The translations under genes were made by a program, and so were the position numbers. Shown in pieces: positions 54,342-63,907 of a stretch of 64,000 nt of DNA. Below the pieces are notes generated by a model. It made no database searches. It worked only from the letters and a program-made list of their open reading frames with translations, and was not told the origin of the DNA. The stretch is from Promethearchaeota archaeon (GTDB lineage Archaea > Asgardarchaeota > Lokiarchaeia > Sigyniarchaeales > SOKP01), in NCBI GenBank assembly GCA_016839555.1, contig JAEOUA010000011.1:247905-311904 (forward strand), in the 5' to 3' direction. The first letter of the stretch is position 1. Every line of letters begins with the position of its first letter.

Positions 54342-54854
54342 TTAAATTAAAAATCCAATAGCTGCCAAAATTATACTTAAAATAAGATATATTAAATTAA
54401 AGACTATCCCAATACTTGAAAATACGCTTCCAGCTTTTCGAAGACCCGTAACAACTTCTTGTTCTTCTGATTTTGTCTTATATACTCTTGATAACGACCC
54501 AAGAATTAAACCAGTTATGTTTATTATCGAACATAAGATAACTAAATATGGGAGAGGTATTATTAAATATGAAATGAAACCACTAATTTGAGATATAATA
54601 AAAGATATAAAACCTAATGCAAAACATATTTTTGCATATGTTTTTGAACCCCTTTTTTCATATATTTGCATTTGTTGATTTTTATATTGAAACTCTAAAT
54701 TATTTCGTGATAGTGGTTGGACCCTCGATTGAATAATAGATTTTTTCTCTATTGATTTTCGATTCGGAATTAATTCTATAAGATTAGCTCCACAGGCTTG
54801 ACAAAATTTTTGATTTGGACTTATTAATTTTTCTCCGCAATTTGGACAATACAT
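54342..54854 (-). CDS. Zinc-ribbon membrane protein
   Basis: 170 residues. N-terminal zinc ribbon MYCPNCGEKLISPNQKFC then QACGANLI; a linker; then three hydrophobic segments (about 77-97, 100-122 and 145-168). Ribbon-plus-membrane proteins of this sort are common in archaea; function unknown. Compare the ribbon at the opposite end of the membrane protein at 22263-23129. Confidence 0.65.
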   Translation of the reverse strand: MYCPNCGEKLISPNQKFCQACGANLIELIPNRKSIEKKSIIQSRVQPLSRNNLEFQYKNQQMQIYEKRGSKTYAKICFALGFISFIISQISGFISYLIIPLPYLVILCSIINITGLILGSLSRVYKTKSEEQEVVTGLRKAGSVFSSIGIVFNLIYLILSIILAAIGFLI

Positions 54855-55035
54855 TGTATATTTTCACTAAAAAAAATTAATATCTATTAATCGGATAACT
54901 AAGATTAACAAATACTTTTTTTTATTTAAATATTTTATAAGCCAATTTTAAAAATCCAACTGAATTATTTAATTAGGAAAAAACAAAAATAAAAAATATA
55001 GTGAATTTTAGATAAGTTGTTAAATAGATTATTTT

Positions 55036-55842
55036 TTAGTCTTTTATGGTATTTTTTCTTCGATATACCTGATATATGATAGAAAAAAACAAAATAATCA
55101 TTCCAATAACGGAGACTATCACAATTTCTATTACCAGGGGGGAAGTAGTTAATCTTTCAATAAGTATTCCGAATAAGACCCAAATCCCTACACCTGCATA
55201 TATATAATCATTTCGGGTCAATAACACCGTAGTATATATACCAAGGGCTACTAAAAGAACTATAACAGCCCAATATGTATCTGAAAAGAGAAGAGGGGGA
55301 TTATTAAAATTTATACTCATAAGAAATGTTTTAATAGAAATAATTGTAGCGGCAGTTACCCAGGCCGTATGCATGCTCCATGGAATAACTATAGCGATTT
55401 TTTCAATCTTTGGTCGCTCAACCAGATTAATATTCAATCTTAAATATGCAATGAGAAGAGAAATTAAATATAGTATCATAAAAAGGGTAGACAACCAAAT
55501 AATTTGATATGACCAGAAAATATACCATAAAGAAGGCATAATAACAGAAAGGATGAAAAAAACACTCACTTGATGTACATATGGCATATCTATTTTATTT
55601 TCAGCACTCTTAAATATATCTCGTGCTTGATAAAAATAAAATATCGCAAGGAAAAAGAAAATAGGACCCCAAATAGCGAATGCAAAACCAATTGGATCTA
55701 TAAGACTTTCAGTAGCCTCCGAAGTAAAAGATTGACCAAAATCTGCTTGAAAAAAGGACAACAAGGATATTATGATAAAAACTAGAATCGGTATGAGAAT
55801 ATTAGCAATTTGTAAGATTAATTTCTTTTCATTTTTTTTCAT
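55036..55842 (-). CDS. TspO/MBR-like tryptophan-rich membrane protein
   Basis: 268 residues, about seven membrane helices. IDPIGFAFAIWGPIFFFLAIFYFYQ, LWYIFWSYQIIW and IPWSMHTAWVTAATI follow the pattern of the larger 'tryptophan-rich sensory protein' relatives of TspO. Such proteins bind porphyrins or lipids; the role here is unknown. Convergent with the zinc-ribbon membrane protein gene. Confidence 0.7.
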   Translation of the reverse strand: MKKNEKKLILQIANILIPILVFIIISLLSFFQADFGQSFTSEATESLIDPIGFAFAIWGPIFFFLAIFYFYQARDIFKSAENKIDMPYVHQVSVFFILSVIMPSLWYIFWSYQIIWLSTLFMILYLISLLIAYLRLNINLVERPKIEKIAIVIPWSMHTAWVTAATIISIKTFLMSINFNNPPLLFSDTYWAVIVLLVALGIYTTVLLTRNDYIYAGVGIWVLFGILIERLTTSPLVIEIVIVSVIGMIILFFSIIYQVYRRKNTIKD

Positions 55843-55999
55843 AGTGAGGAAAAAAAGAATTTCTTGCTTTTAAGTTACTTTTCTTTAAATTATAAATTAA
55901 TCTGGATTATTCATCAAATCTAAAGAGAGCTTTAAAAAGTTATTAAATTTTAAAATATTATTTAGATAAATAGCTAAATTATGAAGAAAAATCATTAAT

Positions 56000-58900
56000 A
56001 TGAAAGTTTCAAGAAAAGCACGAAATATATTTGAGCTAGATGAATTTGAGTTTTCAGAGCTGGGTAATATCATTTTTGATGGGGAGATCTATAAAGTACG
56101 ACTATTTGTTCAAAAATTAAATCAAAAAAGAGATTTAATTAATTTTCCAGAAAAAGCAATTAAAATTGGCAAATTCAATGGGATGGCCCTTAATTTTGAA
56201 ATTAATGACTACTTAATGGATTTATATGATAAACAAAATGATGATTTTAATTTATATGAGGAAATATATAATTTTTTGGAAGATAAACTTGGAGAGGAGC
56301 AATTAAATGAAACTATTAAAAGTTTGGTAAAAGAATTTCCTCCAAAACAAATTGAAAATAACCAAGTCGAACTTGATAAATTTTTAGAAAAAAAGAGTAA
56401 TAATGTAGAGATTAAGAAACTTCTAACGAAAGAATTTATACATTTAAGGTTGGCGAATAATAATCCGTCTTTCTCTTCATATTTAGAATTATATAATGAT
56501 GATTTATTAAACAAAAAACAACAATATCAAGCTATTTGGGATCATATTACTACTTTTTTTGATAATAAACCAAAATTTAAAGAAACAAATAAAACCTTAA
56601 TAGAAATATTAAGAGAACCAGCTAAACAGCATCCACATTCAATTAAAGACCAATTAACTTATATATATGAGAATTGGGAACCATTTTTAGGTAAATATTC
56701 ATTGATGATTCTTACTGCTTTAGATTTAATCCGTGAAGAAGAGATGCTTAGGGGATTGGGACCAGGAGAAGCTAAAATATTGGATTATGCCGATTTGGAA
56801 TATGAGAATTATACTCCTGATAAAGAATGGATGCCAAAAGTTGTAATGATTGCAAAACATATATATGTATGGCTGGATCAGCTCTCCAAGAAATACAATC
56901 GTTCTATTACAAAATTAAATGAAATTCCAAATGAAGAATTAGATCAGTTGAGCTCATGGGGTTTTAATGCAATTTGGCTTATTGGAGTATGGGAGCGTTC
57001 ACAATCTTCCAAAACAATAAAGCAATGGTGTGGAAATCCCGAAGCCGAAGCAAGTGCCTATTCTATTTATGATTATAAGATAGCCTATGATTTAGGAGGG
57101 TATGAAGCTTATAAAAATTTAAAAGGGAGAGCATGGGCTCGCGGAATACGTTTAGCTAGCGATATGGTACCAAATCATACTGGAATAGTTTCTAAATGGA
57201 TAATGGAGCACCCAGATTGGTATATACAACTTGATTATAAACCATTCCCTTCATACAGCTATTCAGGACAAAGCTTATCTGGAGATCCCAACGTGGGTAT
57301 ATATTTAGAGGATAAATATTTTTCTCGAAGCGATGCTGCAGTTACCTTTAAATATACTAAAGATGGAAATACGAGATATATCTATCATGGTAATGATGGT
57401 ACAAGTACACCTTGGAATGATACTGCGCAATTAAATTATCTAATTCCAGAGGTAAGAGAAGCGGTTATTCAGAAAATTTTGGATGTATCCAGGATGTTTC
57501 CAATTATTCGGTTTGATGCTGCTATGACTTTAACAAGAAAACATTTTCAACGCTTATGGTTTCCCGAACCCGGTACTGGGGGAGCTATTCCCTCACGGGC
57601 AGAGCATGGAATGTCAAGAGAAGAATTTTTTAAAAAAATGCCAGAGGAATTTTGGAGAGAAGTAGTGGACAGAATAAAAAAGGAAAATCCGGATACCTTA
57701 TTAATAGCAGAAGCATTTTGGCTCCTTGAAGGATTTTTTGTACGCACTTTAGGGATGCATCGAGTTTATAACTCTGCATTCATGAATATGTTAAGTGATG
57801 AGGATAATGCTAAATATCGAGCAGTCTTAAAAAATACTCTGAAGTTTGATCCCAAAATCTTAAAGCGATTTGTAAATTTTATGAATAATCCTGATGAAGA
57901 AACTGCCATTAAGCAATTTGGAGATGGACGTAAATATTTCGGTGTATGCACAATGCTCGTAACAATGCCAGGACTCCCGATGTTTGGACACGGTCAAATT
58001 CAAGGATTTCATGAAAAATATGGAATGGAATATAGAAAATCTTATTGGGATGAACCAATTAACTGGGGATTATTAAATCATCATGAATATACCATTTTCC
58101 GTATTATGAAAAAACGATATATCTTTGCAGAGGTGAAAAATTTTCTGTTATACGATTTTTGGACTGGAAATTTTGTAAATGAAGATGTATTTGCTTATTC
58201 TAATCGTGCCGGGAGCGAACGAGCTTTAGTGGTCTATAATAACAAATATAGCGAAACTACAGGTTATATTAAGAATTCAGTTGGTTTTGCGATAAAAAAT
58301 GGAAATGATAAAAAAATAATCCAAAAAACTCTAACGGAAGGATTGGATTTACCGAGCGAAAGTTATTGTATCTTTAAAGATTATATGATGGGACTTGAAT
58401 ATATTAGAAGGAATAAGGATATTAATGAAAAAGGGCTTTATGTAGAGTTAGATGCATATAAAACATATGTATTTATGGATTTCCGTATTGTACAAGATGA
58501 TGAATATTTCCATTATTCTCAGTTATATGATCTATTAAACGGTCGCGGTGTGCACAATATAGATAACACGCTTCAAAAAATAATATATCAACCTTTACAT
58601 TCGCCTTTAGAACAATTAATAAACAAAACTCAATTTGAAGAATTAATTAAAAATAAAGACCAAGAAGAACTTTTAAATATTATTTCTCCAAAATTACATA
58701 AATTCTTAGAAGAAGTGAAGAAATATTCTTCTTCTGGGAAAAATGATATTAAAACGATTAAAGAAAAAATTTTAAATAAATTAAAAATCGTGTTTAATCT
58801 CAAATCTACTATAAATCAATTAACTTTGAAACAAGATATTGAAAACTATTTACAAAATATTTTACCTAAAACTGATTTTGATTGGTCTATGCTTTTCTCT

Positions 58901-59410
58901 TGGGTCTTTCTCCATCTAATTGGAAAGATTGTTTTGACTAAGAATTATGGAATGATTAGCAGATCTTGGATTGACGAATGGAACTTCTCGAAATTCATAG
59001 AGTTAACATTGAAAGATTTTAAGACGGAAAATACGAAAAACCCCGAAGAAGCTATAAAATTAATCAAAATCCTAATTTCTCAGCAAGACTTACTGAAAGA
59101 TTCAATTATATTTCACAAACCCATAAATACCAAGATGAAGGAACTTTTTAGCGATTCCGAGGCACAGAATTATTTTCAATTAAATCGATTCCAAGACATT
59201 TTATGGTTTTCAGCAGAAAACTTCTTCAAATTCATCGATTGGGTATTTTTAATCTCTTTAATAAATATATTAAATTGTAACGTCTTGGAGATTAACCTAA
59301 AAATTGAAATGGAAAATTTAGCTAAAAACATTCAGAAACTGAAGAGATTAGCAAAACAAAGCAACTTTAAACTAAACACATTTTTAGAATTAATCGATAA
59401 GGAATTATAA
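56000..59410 (+). CDS. Very large GH13 alpha-amylase-family protein
   Basis: 1136 residues. About 300 helical residues of unknown function precede the GH13 barrel (about 300-760), with region I DMVPNHTG, nucleophile Asp506 (RFDAAMT), acid Glu571 (IAEAFW), and Asp632 (NNPDEETA) as the transition-state Asp. The C-terminal 370 residues are helical again and unlike normal GH13 C-domains. Cleaves or transfers alpha-glucans; no signal peptide, so intracellular. Together with the glucan phosphorylase it suggests turnover of stored glucan. Confidence 0.85.
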   Translation: MKVSRKARNIFELDEFEFSELGNIIFDGEIYKVRLFVQKLNQKRDLINFPEKAIKIGKFNGMALNFEINDYLMDLYDKQNDDFNLYEEIYNFLEDKLGEEQLNETIKSLVKEFPPKQIENNQVELDKFLEKKSNNVEIKKLLTKEFIHLRLANNNPSFSSYLELYNDDLLNKKQQYQAIWDHITTFFDNKPKFKETNKTLIEILREPAKQHPHSIKDQLTYIYENWEPFLGKYSLMILTALDLIREEEMLRGLGPGEAKILDYADLEYENYTPDKEWMPKVVMIAKHIYVWLDQLSKKYNRSITKLNEIPNEELDQLSSWGFNAIWLIGVWERSQSSKTIKQWCGNPEAEASAYSIYDYKIAYDLGGYEAYKNLKGRAWARGIRLASDMVPNHTGIVSKWIMEHPDWYIQLDYKPFPSYSYSGQSLSGDPNVGIYLEDKYFSRSDAAVTFKYTKDGNTRYIYHGNDGTSTPWNDTAQLNYLIPEVREAVIQKILDVSRMFPIIRFDAAMTLTRKHFQRLWFPEPGTGGAIPSRAEHGMSREEFFKKMPEEFWREVVDRIKKENPDTLLIAEAFWLLEGFFVRTLGMHRVYNSAFMNMLSDEDNAKYRAVLKNTLKFDPKILKRFVNFMNNPDEETAIKQFGDGRKYFGVCTMLVTMPGLPMFGHGQIQGFHEKYGMEYRKSYWDEPINWGLLNHHEYTIFRIMKKRYIFAEVKNFLLYDFWTGNFVNEDVFAYSNRAGSERALVVYNNKYSETTGYIKNSVGFAIKNGNDKKIIQKTLTEGLDLPSESYCIFKDYMMGLEYIRRNKDINEKGLYVELDAYKTYVFMDFRIVQDDEYFHYSQLYDLLNGRGVHNIDNTLQKIIYQPLHSPLEQLINKTQFEELIKNKDQEELLNIISPKLHKFLEEVKKYSSSGKNDIKTIKEKILNKLKIVFNLKSTINQLTLKQDIENYLQNILPKTDFDWSMLFSWVFLHLIGKIVLTKNYGMISRSWIDEWNFSKFIELTLKDFKTENTKNPEEAIKLIKILISQQDLLKDSIIFHKPINTKMKELFSDSEAQNYFQLNRFQDILWFSAENFFKFIDWVFLISLINILNCNVLEINLKIEMENLAKNIQKLKRLAKQSNFKLNTFLELIDKEL

Positions 59411-59511
59411 TTAAACTTAGTTTAGAAGATCAAGAATAAAAGAAACCACGAATATCTCTCAAATTTAATATTTTTGAATTAAATTTATATTCTTATTTCT
59501 GTATATTATTA

Positions 59512-60918
59512 ATGATGGATTCCTTTAAAATCAATGAGTTAATGACTCTAAAACTGGAGAAAAACGGTCGCACGAGCATTTATGTTGCTGGGAAGCCGTT
59601 CAAACAATGCACTTATTTATTATTGACCATCCCCAGAAGTCAAGCAGAGGAGTTTGCAGATATCAAGTCAATTGATGATGCGGCGGAACGGTTAGATAAA
59701 TCTATGCATGATGCAATAGAAAGCAAGAAGTTTAATATACCTCCACGAGTGGAATTCTGGGGGCATTGCTCCAATCTCCAAGCATGGGCGGAAAATGGCT
59801 ACAACCTGAATCTAATTCATTCTAATTTAGGGTTCCCGCTAGTCAAAAAGCTTAGCGAGTTGGGAGATCCCCAAGCCACGGCAGTATTTAAGGAGGAGGT
59901 TGCCCGACGCTTTCAAGAGGGAGACTTCAAAACCAAGCAGTATCTTTTTCTTGAATTCTATTTCAGAAGTTTTACAAAAGAGGAGTTAGAGGTTGTGCTT
60001 AAAGATCTAGACTTTAAAAAGATTTCTGCTGAGTTAACACCCAGAAAAAAATTTTCCTTATTGGAAGAATTAATTGGCTTAGGAAATGCAGAAGCTCGAA
60101 GGATTTTAAAGGAAAAGGTGCTAAAGCGTTTTAAAAAGGAGGGAGAGATAGAGATAGATCGACATTTTATTGTACGGCGGGGATATTTGGATATTTTGAG
60201 TCAAGGGGAAATTGACACACTCTTTTCCCAAGTCCCCAAAGAAGATTACAGATTAGCTTCCGTGAGCCCAAGTGTTTCGAAAACATTTCCGTACTATCTT
60301 CTAAAACTAAACTATTTGGGGAGTTTAGATTATAGTTATTGCGATATAGAGGAGCTTTCGGAATCGATCGGGAAGCTTACTTCGCTGCATACCCTAGAAT
60401 TAAATGGTAATAACCTCAAACGCCTCCCAGAATCAATCGCCAATTTAAATCGTTTAGAGGAGTTGAATCTGGGCTATAATAAATTTGAGGAATTCCCGCA
60501 GCAAATCATCACTCTGGAAAGGTTAAAAAAATTGTATATGGACCATAACAAACTCAATGAGTTGCCCGAATCTATTGGAAAGATGAAAAGGCTTCGGTTA
60601 TTGTTTATAACTGATAATAATCTCAAAGAATTACCGGAGTCTATAGGAGAGCTAAAATTTTTAAGAGAGTTATGGCTAGAAAGAAATAGCCTTACCAGTT
60701 TGCCAGAATCTATTGGAAATTTAAAAAATCTAAAAAGGTTGTATTTAAACGATAATTATCTCACAGAATTGCCAGAAACAATCGGGAATTTAGAAAATTT
60801 AGAGTCGTTAGGATTAAGTTCGAATAATTTGAAAAGAGTACCAGATACGATTAATAACTTAAAAAAACTCGATTTCACGTTCTACCCACATTCTCAGAGA
60901 AAAAGAATGAATAAATAA
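59512..60918 (+). CDS. Asgard-type leucine-rich-repeat protein
   Basis: 468 residues. The N-terminal 260 residues (KLEKNGRTSIYVAGKPFKQC, VEFWGHCSNLQAWAENGY, FPLVKKLSELGDPQA) form a domain I associate with LRR proteins of Lokiarchaeia. From about residue 265, seven to eight LRRs of 23 residues with the form LxxLxLxxNxLxxLPESIGxL. Probable protein-recognition module; the partner is unknown. Convergent, with only 18 bases between, with the giant protein of 60937-63846. Confidence 0.8.
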   Translation: MMDSFKINELMTLKLEKNGRTSIYVAGKPFKQCTYLLLTIPRSQAEEFADIKSIDDAAERLDKSMHDAIESKKFNIPPRVEFWGHCSNLQAWAENGYNLNLIHSNLGFPLVKKLSELGDPQATAVFKEEVARRFQEGDFKTKQYLFLEFYFRSFTKEELEVVLKDLDFKKISAELTPRKKFSLLEELIGLGNAEARRILKEKVLKRFKKEGEIEIDRHFIVRRGYLDILSQGEIDTLFSQVPKEDYRLASVSPSVSKTFPYYLLKLNYLGSLDYSYCDIEELSESIGKLTSLHTLELNGNNLKRLPESIANLNRLEELNLGYNKFEEFPQQIITLERLKKLYMDHNKLNELPESIGKMKRLRLLFITDNNLKELPESIGELKFLRELWLERNSLTSLPESIGNLKNLKRLYLNDNYLTELPETIGNLENLESLGLSSNNLKRVPDTINNLKKLDFTFYPHSQRKRMNK

Positions 60919-60928
60919 AAAGTCTTCG

Positions 60929-60946
60929 ATTAGGTTTTAACCTAAT
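60929..60946. terminator. Palindrome between convergent genes
   Basis: ATTAGGTT (60929-60936), TT, AACCTAAT (60939-60946): a perfect 8-bp stem spanning the stop codon of the giant gene and just after the LRR gene. Could end transcription in both directions. Confidence 0.5.
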
Positions 60947-63846
60947 AGTTTATTTAATTTTTTCCAATCAAACCACTCCTCTAAGTTTAATTGCCTCGTT
61001 AAGGGAGTTACCCCTCTTTGGATTTGCTTAATAAAATCAAAATACTGTTCATAAAGCTTCTTAAATTCTTCCAAGTGCTTACTATACTTACTTGCTTTCT
61101 CCATCTTAATAAACAATGATTCTATCCAGTTTTTCCCGTCAGGACCTTTTTGAAGCATGCTCTGAATTTCAAAGTCTTCGGCAAACTCTTCCAACGTCAC
61201 AATATGCACATAATCCCCGTAATTCTTATAATCTTTATGTCCATTATCCTTCATGAATTTTTGAGCTTTGATTGCAGCAGCCTTTCTAAGATCAAAAAGT
61301 TTCCTTTGGAAGTTCATAGTTTCGGTATCTTGTCCGTATATAACGATAACCACATGCCTATTTTCACCCAAATATTTAGGTATTTTCTCTAAGATAAGAT
61401 CTTTTTGGGTAGAACTGATATAATCGACTACAAAATATTCAATGTTATCGCCCCCATATTGACCGTACAAGATAGGATATATTATAGGACTGCTGCTGGT
61501 TCTGAAATGTGTCTTAAATGCGTCATCAACCACAAACACAGTATCAGCCCTAAATCTACGTGCTAGATCCCTGTCTATACGATAACTGATTCGTTCTTCG
61601 TGCCAGGTAATTATATCCGTAGATGAAAAATACTCATATACCATATATTCGATTATTGGATGGGCATATATTCCAAGGAGACGATTTAATTTGCGACCTG
61701 TATAAACAATATAATCCTCACGATTATCGCGATATACTTCTATTGTATCAATGATACGTTGAGCTTGTTCCCGAATCTCAAAAGTTTCAGCCCAATTATT
61801 AAATATCAACCGATCGAACATAAAAGTAAATTCAATGAAAGATATAAGGTATTCCCAAGTCTCTTCTAATGGAATAGTAAATTTTTGAGCAAGTGCATTA
61901 ATATTTTGAAGATAATCCTTGCTGATTTTAATACCGATACTGTCTAAGAATTGAAAAAGTTCATGGCTCAGTTCTGTAGTAGAAATTTCTTCGCCAAAAG
62001 TCTTTCTCCATAACTCTAAAATAGCATATGTAACCCTCCTGATGGGGGTGTCTTGGATAAAATAGACAGAATCCCCTTCCGTTTCTTTCACCCAATTGGA
62101 AATTTTATTGAGAATTCTTGATTTATCCTCTTCATTGTGAATAGTATCCTTTACCCAATTTTGAACCTTCCACATGTTAAAATCAGTAAGATAACCCTTT
62201 TTCTCTTGATAAAGATGTTTGCTTAAATCCGTACCTATTTTTTCTGATAATTTACGGTAACTTAAAATAATACCACATTGTTTGAAATAACTAAATTGTA
62301 TATCGTGAATTATATCCCATTCTTCTAATAAGTAGAAAGGAAGCTGGTTTCCCTTTGCACTATCTGTTGTATAAATGTGAGCGGTGTTTCTATATTCTTT
62401 AAGTATTTTCCTTATCTCTCTGGCTGTTTCGTACGATAAAATATTTTCACTGCCTTGTTCTTCAAGTCCAAAAAGAAATTCATAATGCATTAATGTTGTG
62501 CTTATTATTTCTATAGCGCTATATGGTAATAATTTTCTCCTAGGAAATTTATTCAAAATTTCAGAACCATAATGAGGTCTAGAGTTCATAAATTCTTCAG
62601 CAATATTATAAGTAACCCTTCCAATGATAGCTTCCATAGAACTATAATAAGAAAGATATAATTTGTTTTCAATATGGTCTTTATATAACCATAAATACAT
62701 ATCTGTAAGAAGATAGGCTTCTACTTGTTTCGAGAAATGAGTGCCCTCCCTATATCTCTGGAATGTAACACCAGGTAATGGGACACCATATTTTTCTTCA
62801 AACCATTCTCTAAATTGGCGTGTGAATCCTTTTTGACGGAAAATACGTGGAGTAGTCATCACGCTCTTTTCTTTAATATATTCTGATATGGCAGTTCGAA
62901 TATTATACCTGCCCGGCTCTTCGGGAATAAAGGGAATCCCCATTTCTCCTCCATAAGCATCAATATCAGGAACTTTTCCTATAAAAAACTGAGGTCTATT
63001 AATGTCCGTTGGACCTGGTATAGCCCACACTCCAAATGACTCGGCGGGAGAATCTACGCCAGTATATCCTTGTTTATCTTGCTCAACAAATTTGGGAATA
63101 TCCTTTTTCTTTACCTTCGGCAAAATATGTTTATCGAGTTCTGCTACTTTGGACTCATCTTGGTAGAATAAAGGAATACAATATAATTCCTCATTAGAAA
63201 TTTCTTGACTCACTGATGGACTTACACCCGGAGTGCCAGGAGACACTTCAACTAGAGTTCCCTCAGAACCCTCTGCCAGTTCCATAGCCTTGATTAAACC
63301 GATGGAAGAGATTTCGGGAACAAAGCCTTGCTTAGCAAATTCATTTAAGAGGGTGAGCCCCTCATCTACGGAAAATTCGGATATGGAACCTGTAACCTCC
63401 GAGCTAAGATAGCTTAACGCAAAAAGGATCCTGGAGATTTGGCTATCGGTGGCGGAGCCCAGGGCGTACGAGTACTGGGATCTTAGTTTCCAATATTCCT
63501 CTTCGGAGTATGCCATTCGTATCTCGTTGGCGTCTTGCTGGATTTGTAATAATCCCAGTTTGCTGAGTAATTTAATCTTAATATTCGTTACAAAATGATC
63601 TATGCTGGGAATCGTGAGCAAAACATCGCCTATCATACCCGTAAATCCTTCCCTTCCGGACTCTACGAGGATGCTGGCGATCATCTGTGCTGTCTCATCG
63701 CCGCCCAAGTCCGCGACAACGCGGGTGACAATATCATCGAGGATGGGGTCCACAAACAGCTCTTCCGCGCATTCTTTTACTACTGAGTACGCACCGAGAG
63801 CTGCAGTCACTGCGCCTTGCACTAAAAGTTCGCTAATGCTCAGCAC
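60937..63846 (-). CDS. Second giant protein, toxin-like layout
   Basis: 969 residues. N-terminal about 190 residues: Ala/Gly-containing helices (LVQGAVTAALGAYSVVKECA, LFVDPILDDIVTRVVADLGG) then helical and proline-rich linkers; middle part with FREWFEEKYGVPLPG near 340, resembling FITWFQEHYNIPFP in the first giant. C-terminus (about 780-930): RADTVFVVDDAFKTH, YFVVDYISSTQKDLI and RHVVIVIYGQDTE, laid out like a PD-(D/E)XK nuclease core but with VDY where E-x-K would be expected, so activity is doubtful. The composition is richer in G and C than the genes before 59.5 kb. Confidence 0.6.
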   Translation of the reverse strand: MLSISELLVQGAVTAALGAYSVVKECAEELFVDPILDDIVTRVVADLGGDETAQMIASILVESGREGFTGMIGDVLLTIPSIDHFVTNIKIKLLSKLGLLQIQQDANEIRMAYSEEEYWKLRSQYSYALGSATDSQISRILFALSYLSSEVTGSISEFSVDEGLTLLNEFAKQGFVPEISSIGLIKAMELAEGSEGTLVEVSPGTPGVSPSVSQEISNEELYCIPLFYQDESKVAELDKHILPKVKKKDIPKFVEQDKQGYTGVDSPAESFGVWAIPGPTDINRPQFFIGKVPDIDAYGGEMGIPFIPEEPGRYNIRTAISEYIKEKSVMTTPRIFRQKGFTRQFREWFEEKYGVPLPGVTFQRYREGTHFSKQVEAYLLTDMYLWLYKDHIENKLYLSYYSSMEAIIGRVTYNIAEEFMNSRPHYGSEILNKFPRRKLLPYSAIEIISTTLMHYEFLFGLEEQGSENILSYETAREIRKILKEYRNTAHIYTTDSAKGNQLPFYLLEEWDIIHDIQFSYFKQCGIILSYRKLSEKIGTDLSKHLYQEKKGYLTDFNMWKVQNWVKDTIHNEEDKSRILNKISNWVKETEGDSVYFIQDTPIRRVTYAILELWRKTFGEEISTTELSHELFQFLDSIGIKISKDYLQNINALAQKFTIPLEETWEYLISFIEFTFMFDRLIFNNWAETFEIREQAQRIIDTIEVYRDNREDYIVYTGRKLNRLLGIYAHPIIEYMVYEYFSSTDIITWHEERISYRIDRDLARRFRADTVFVVDDAFKTHFRTSSSPIIYPILYGQYGGDNIEYFVVDYISSTQKDLILEKIPKYLGENRHVVIVIYGQDTETMNFQRKLFDLRKAAAIKAQKFMKDNGHKDYKNYGDYVHIVTLEEFAEDFEIQSMLQKGPDGKNWIESLFIKMEKASKYSKHLEEFKKLYEQYFDFIKQIQRGVTPLTRQLNLEEWFDWKKLNKLLG

Positions 63847-63907
63847 CGCAACAGAGGAAACTATACAAAAATTATTTTTAAAAAATCATTTGGAAAGCGA
63901 GAAAAAC

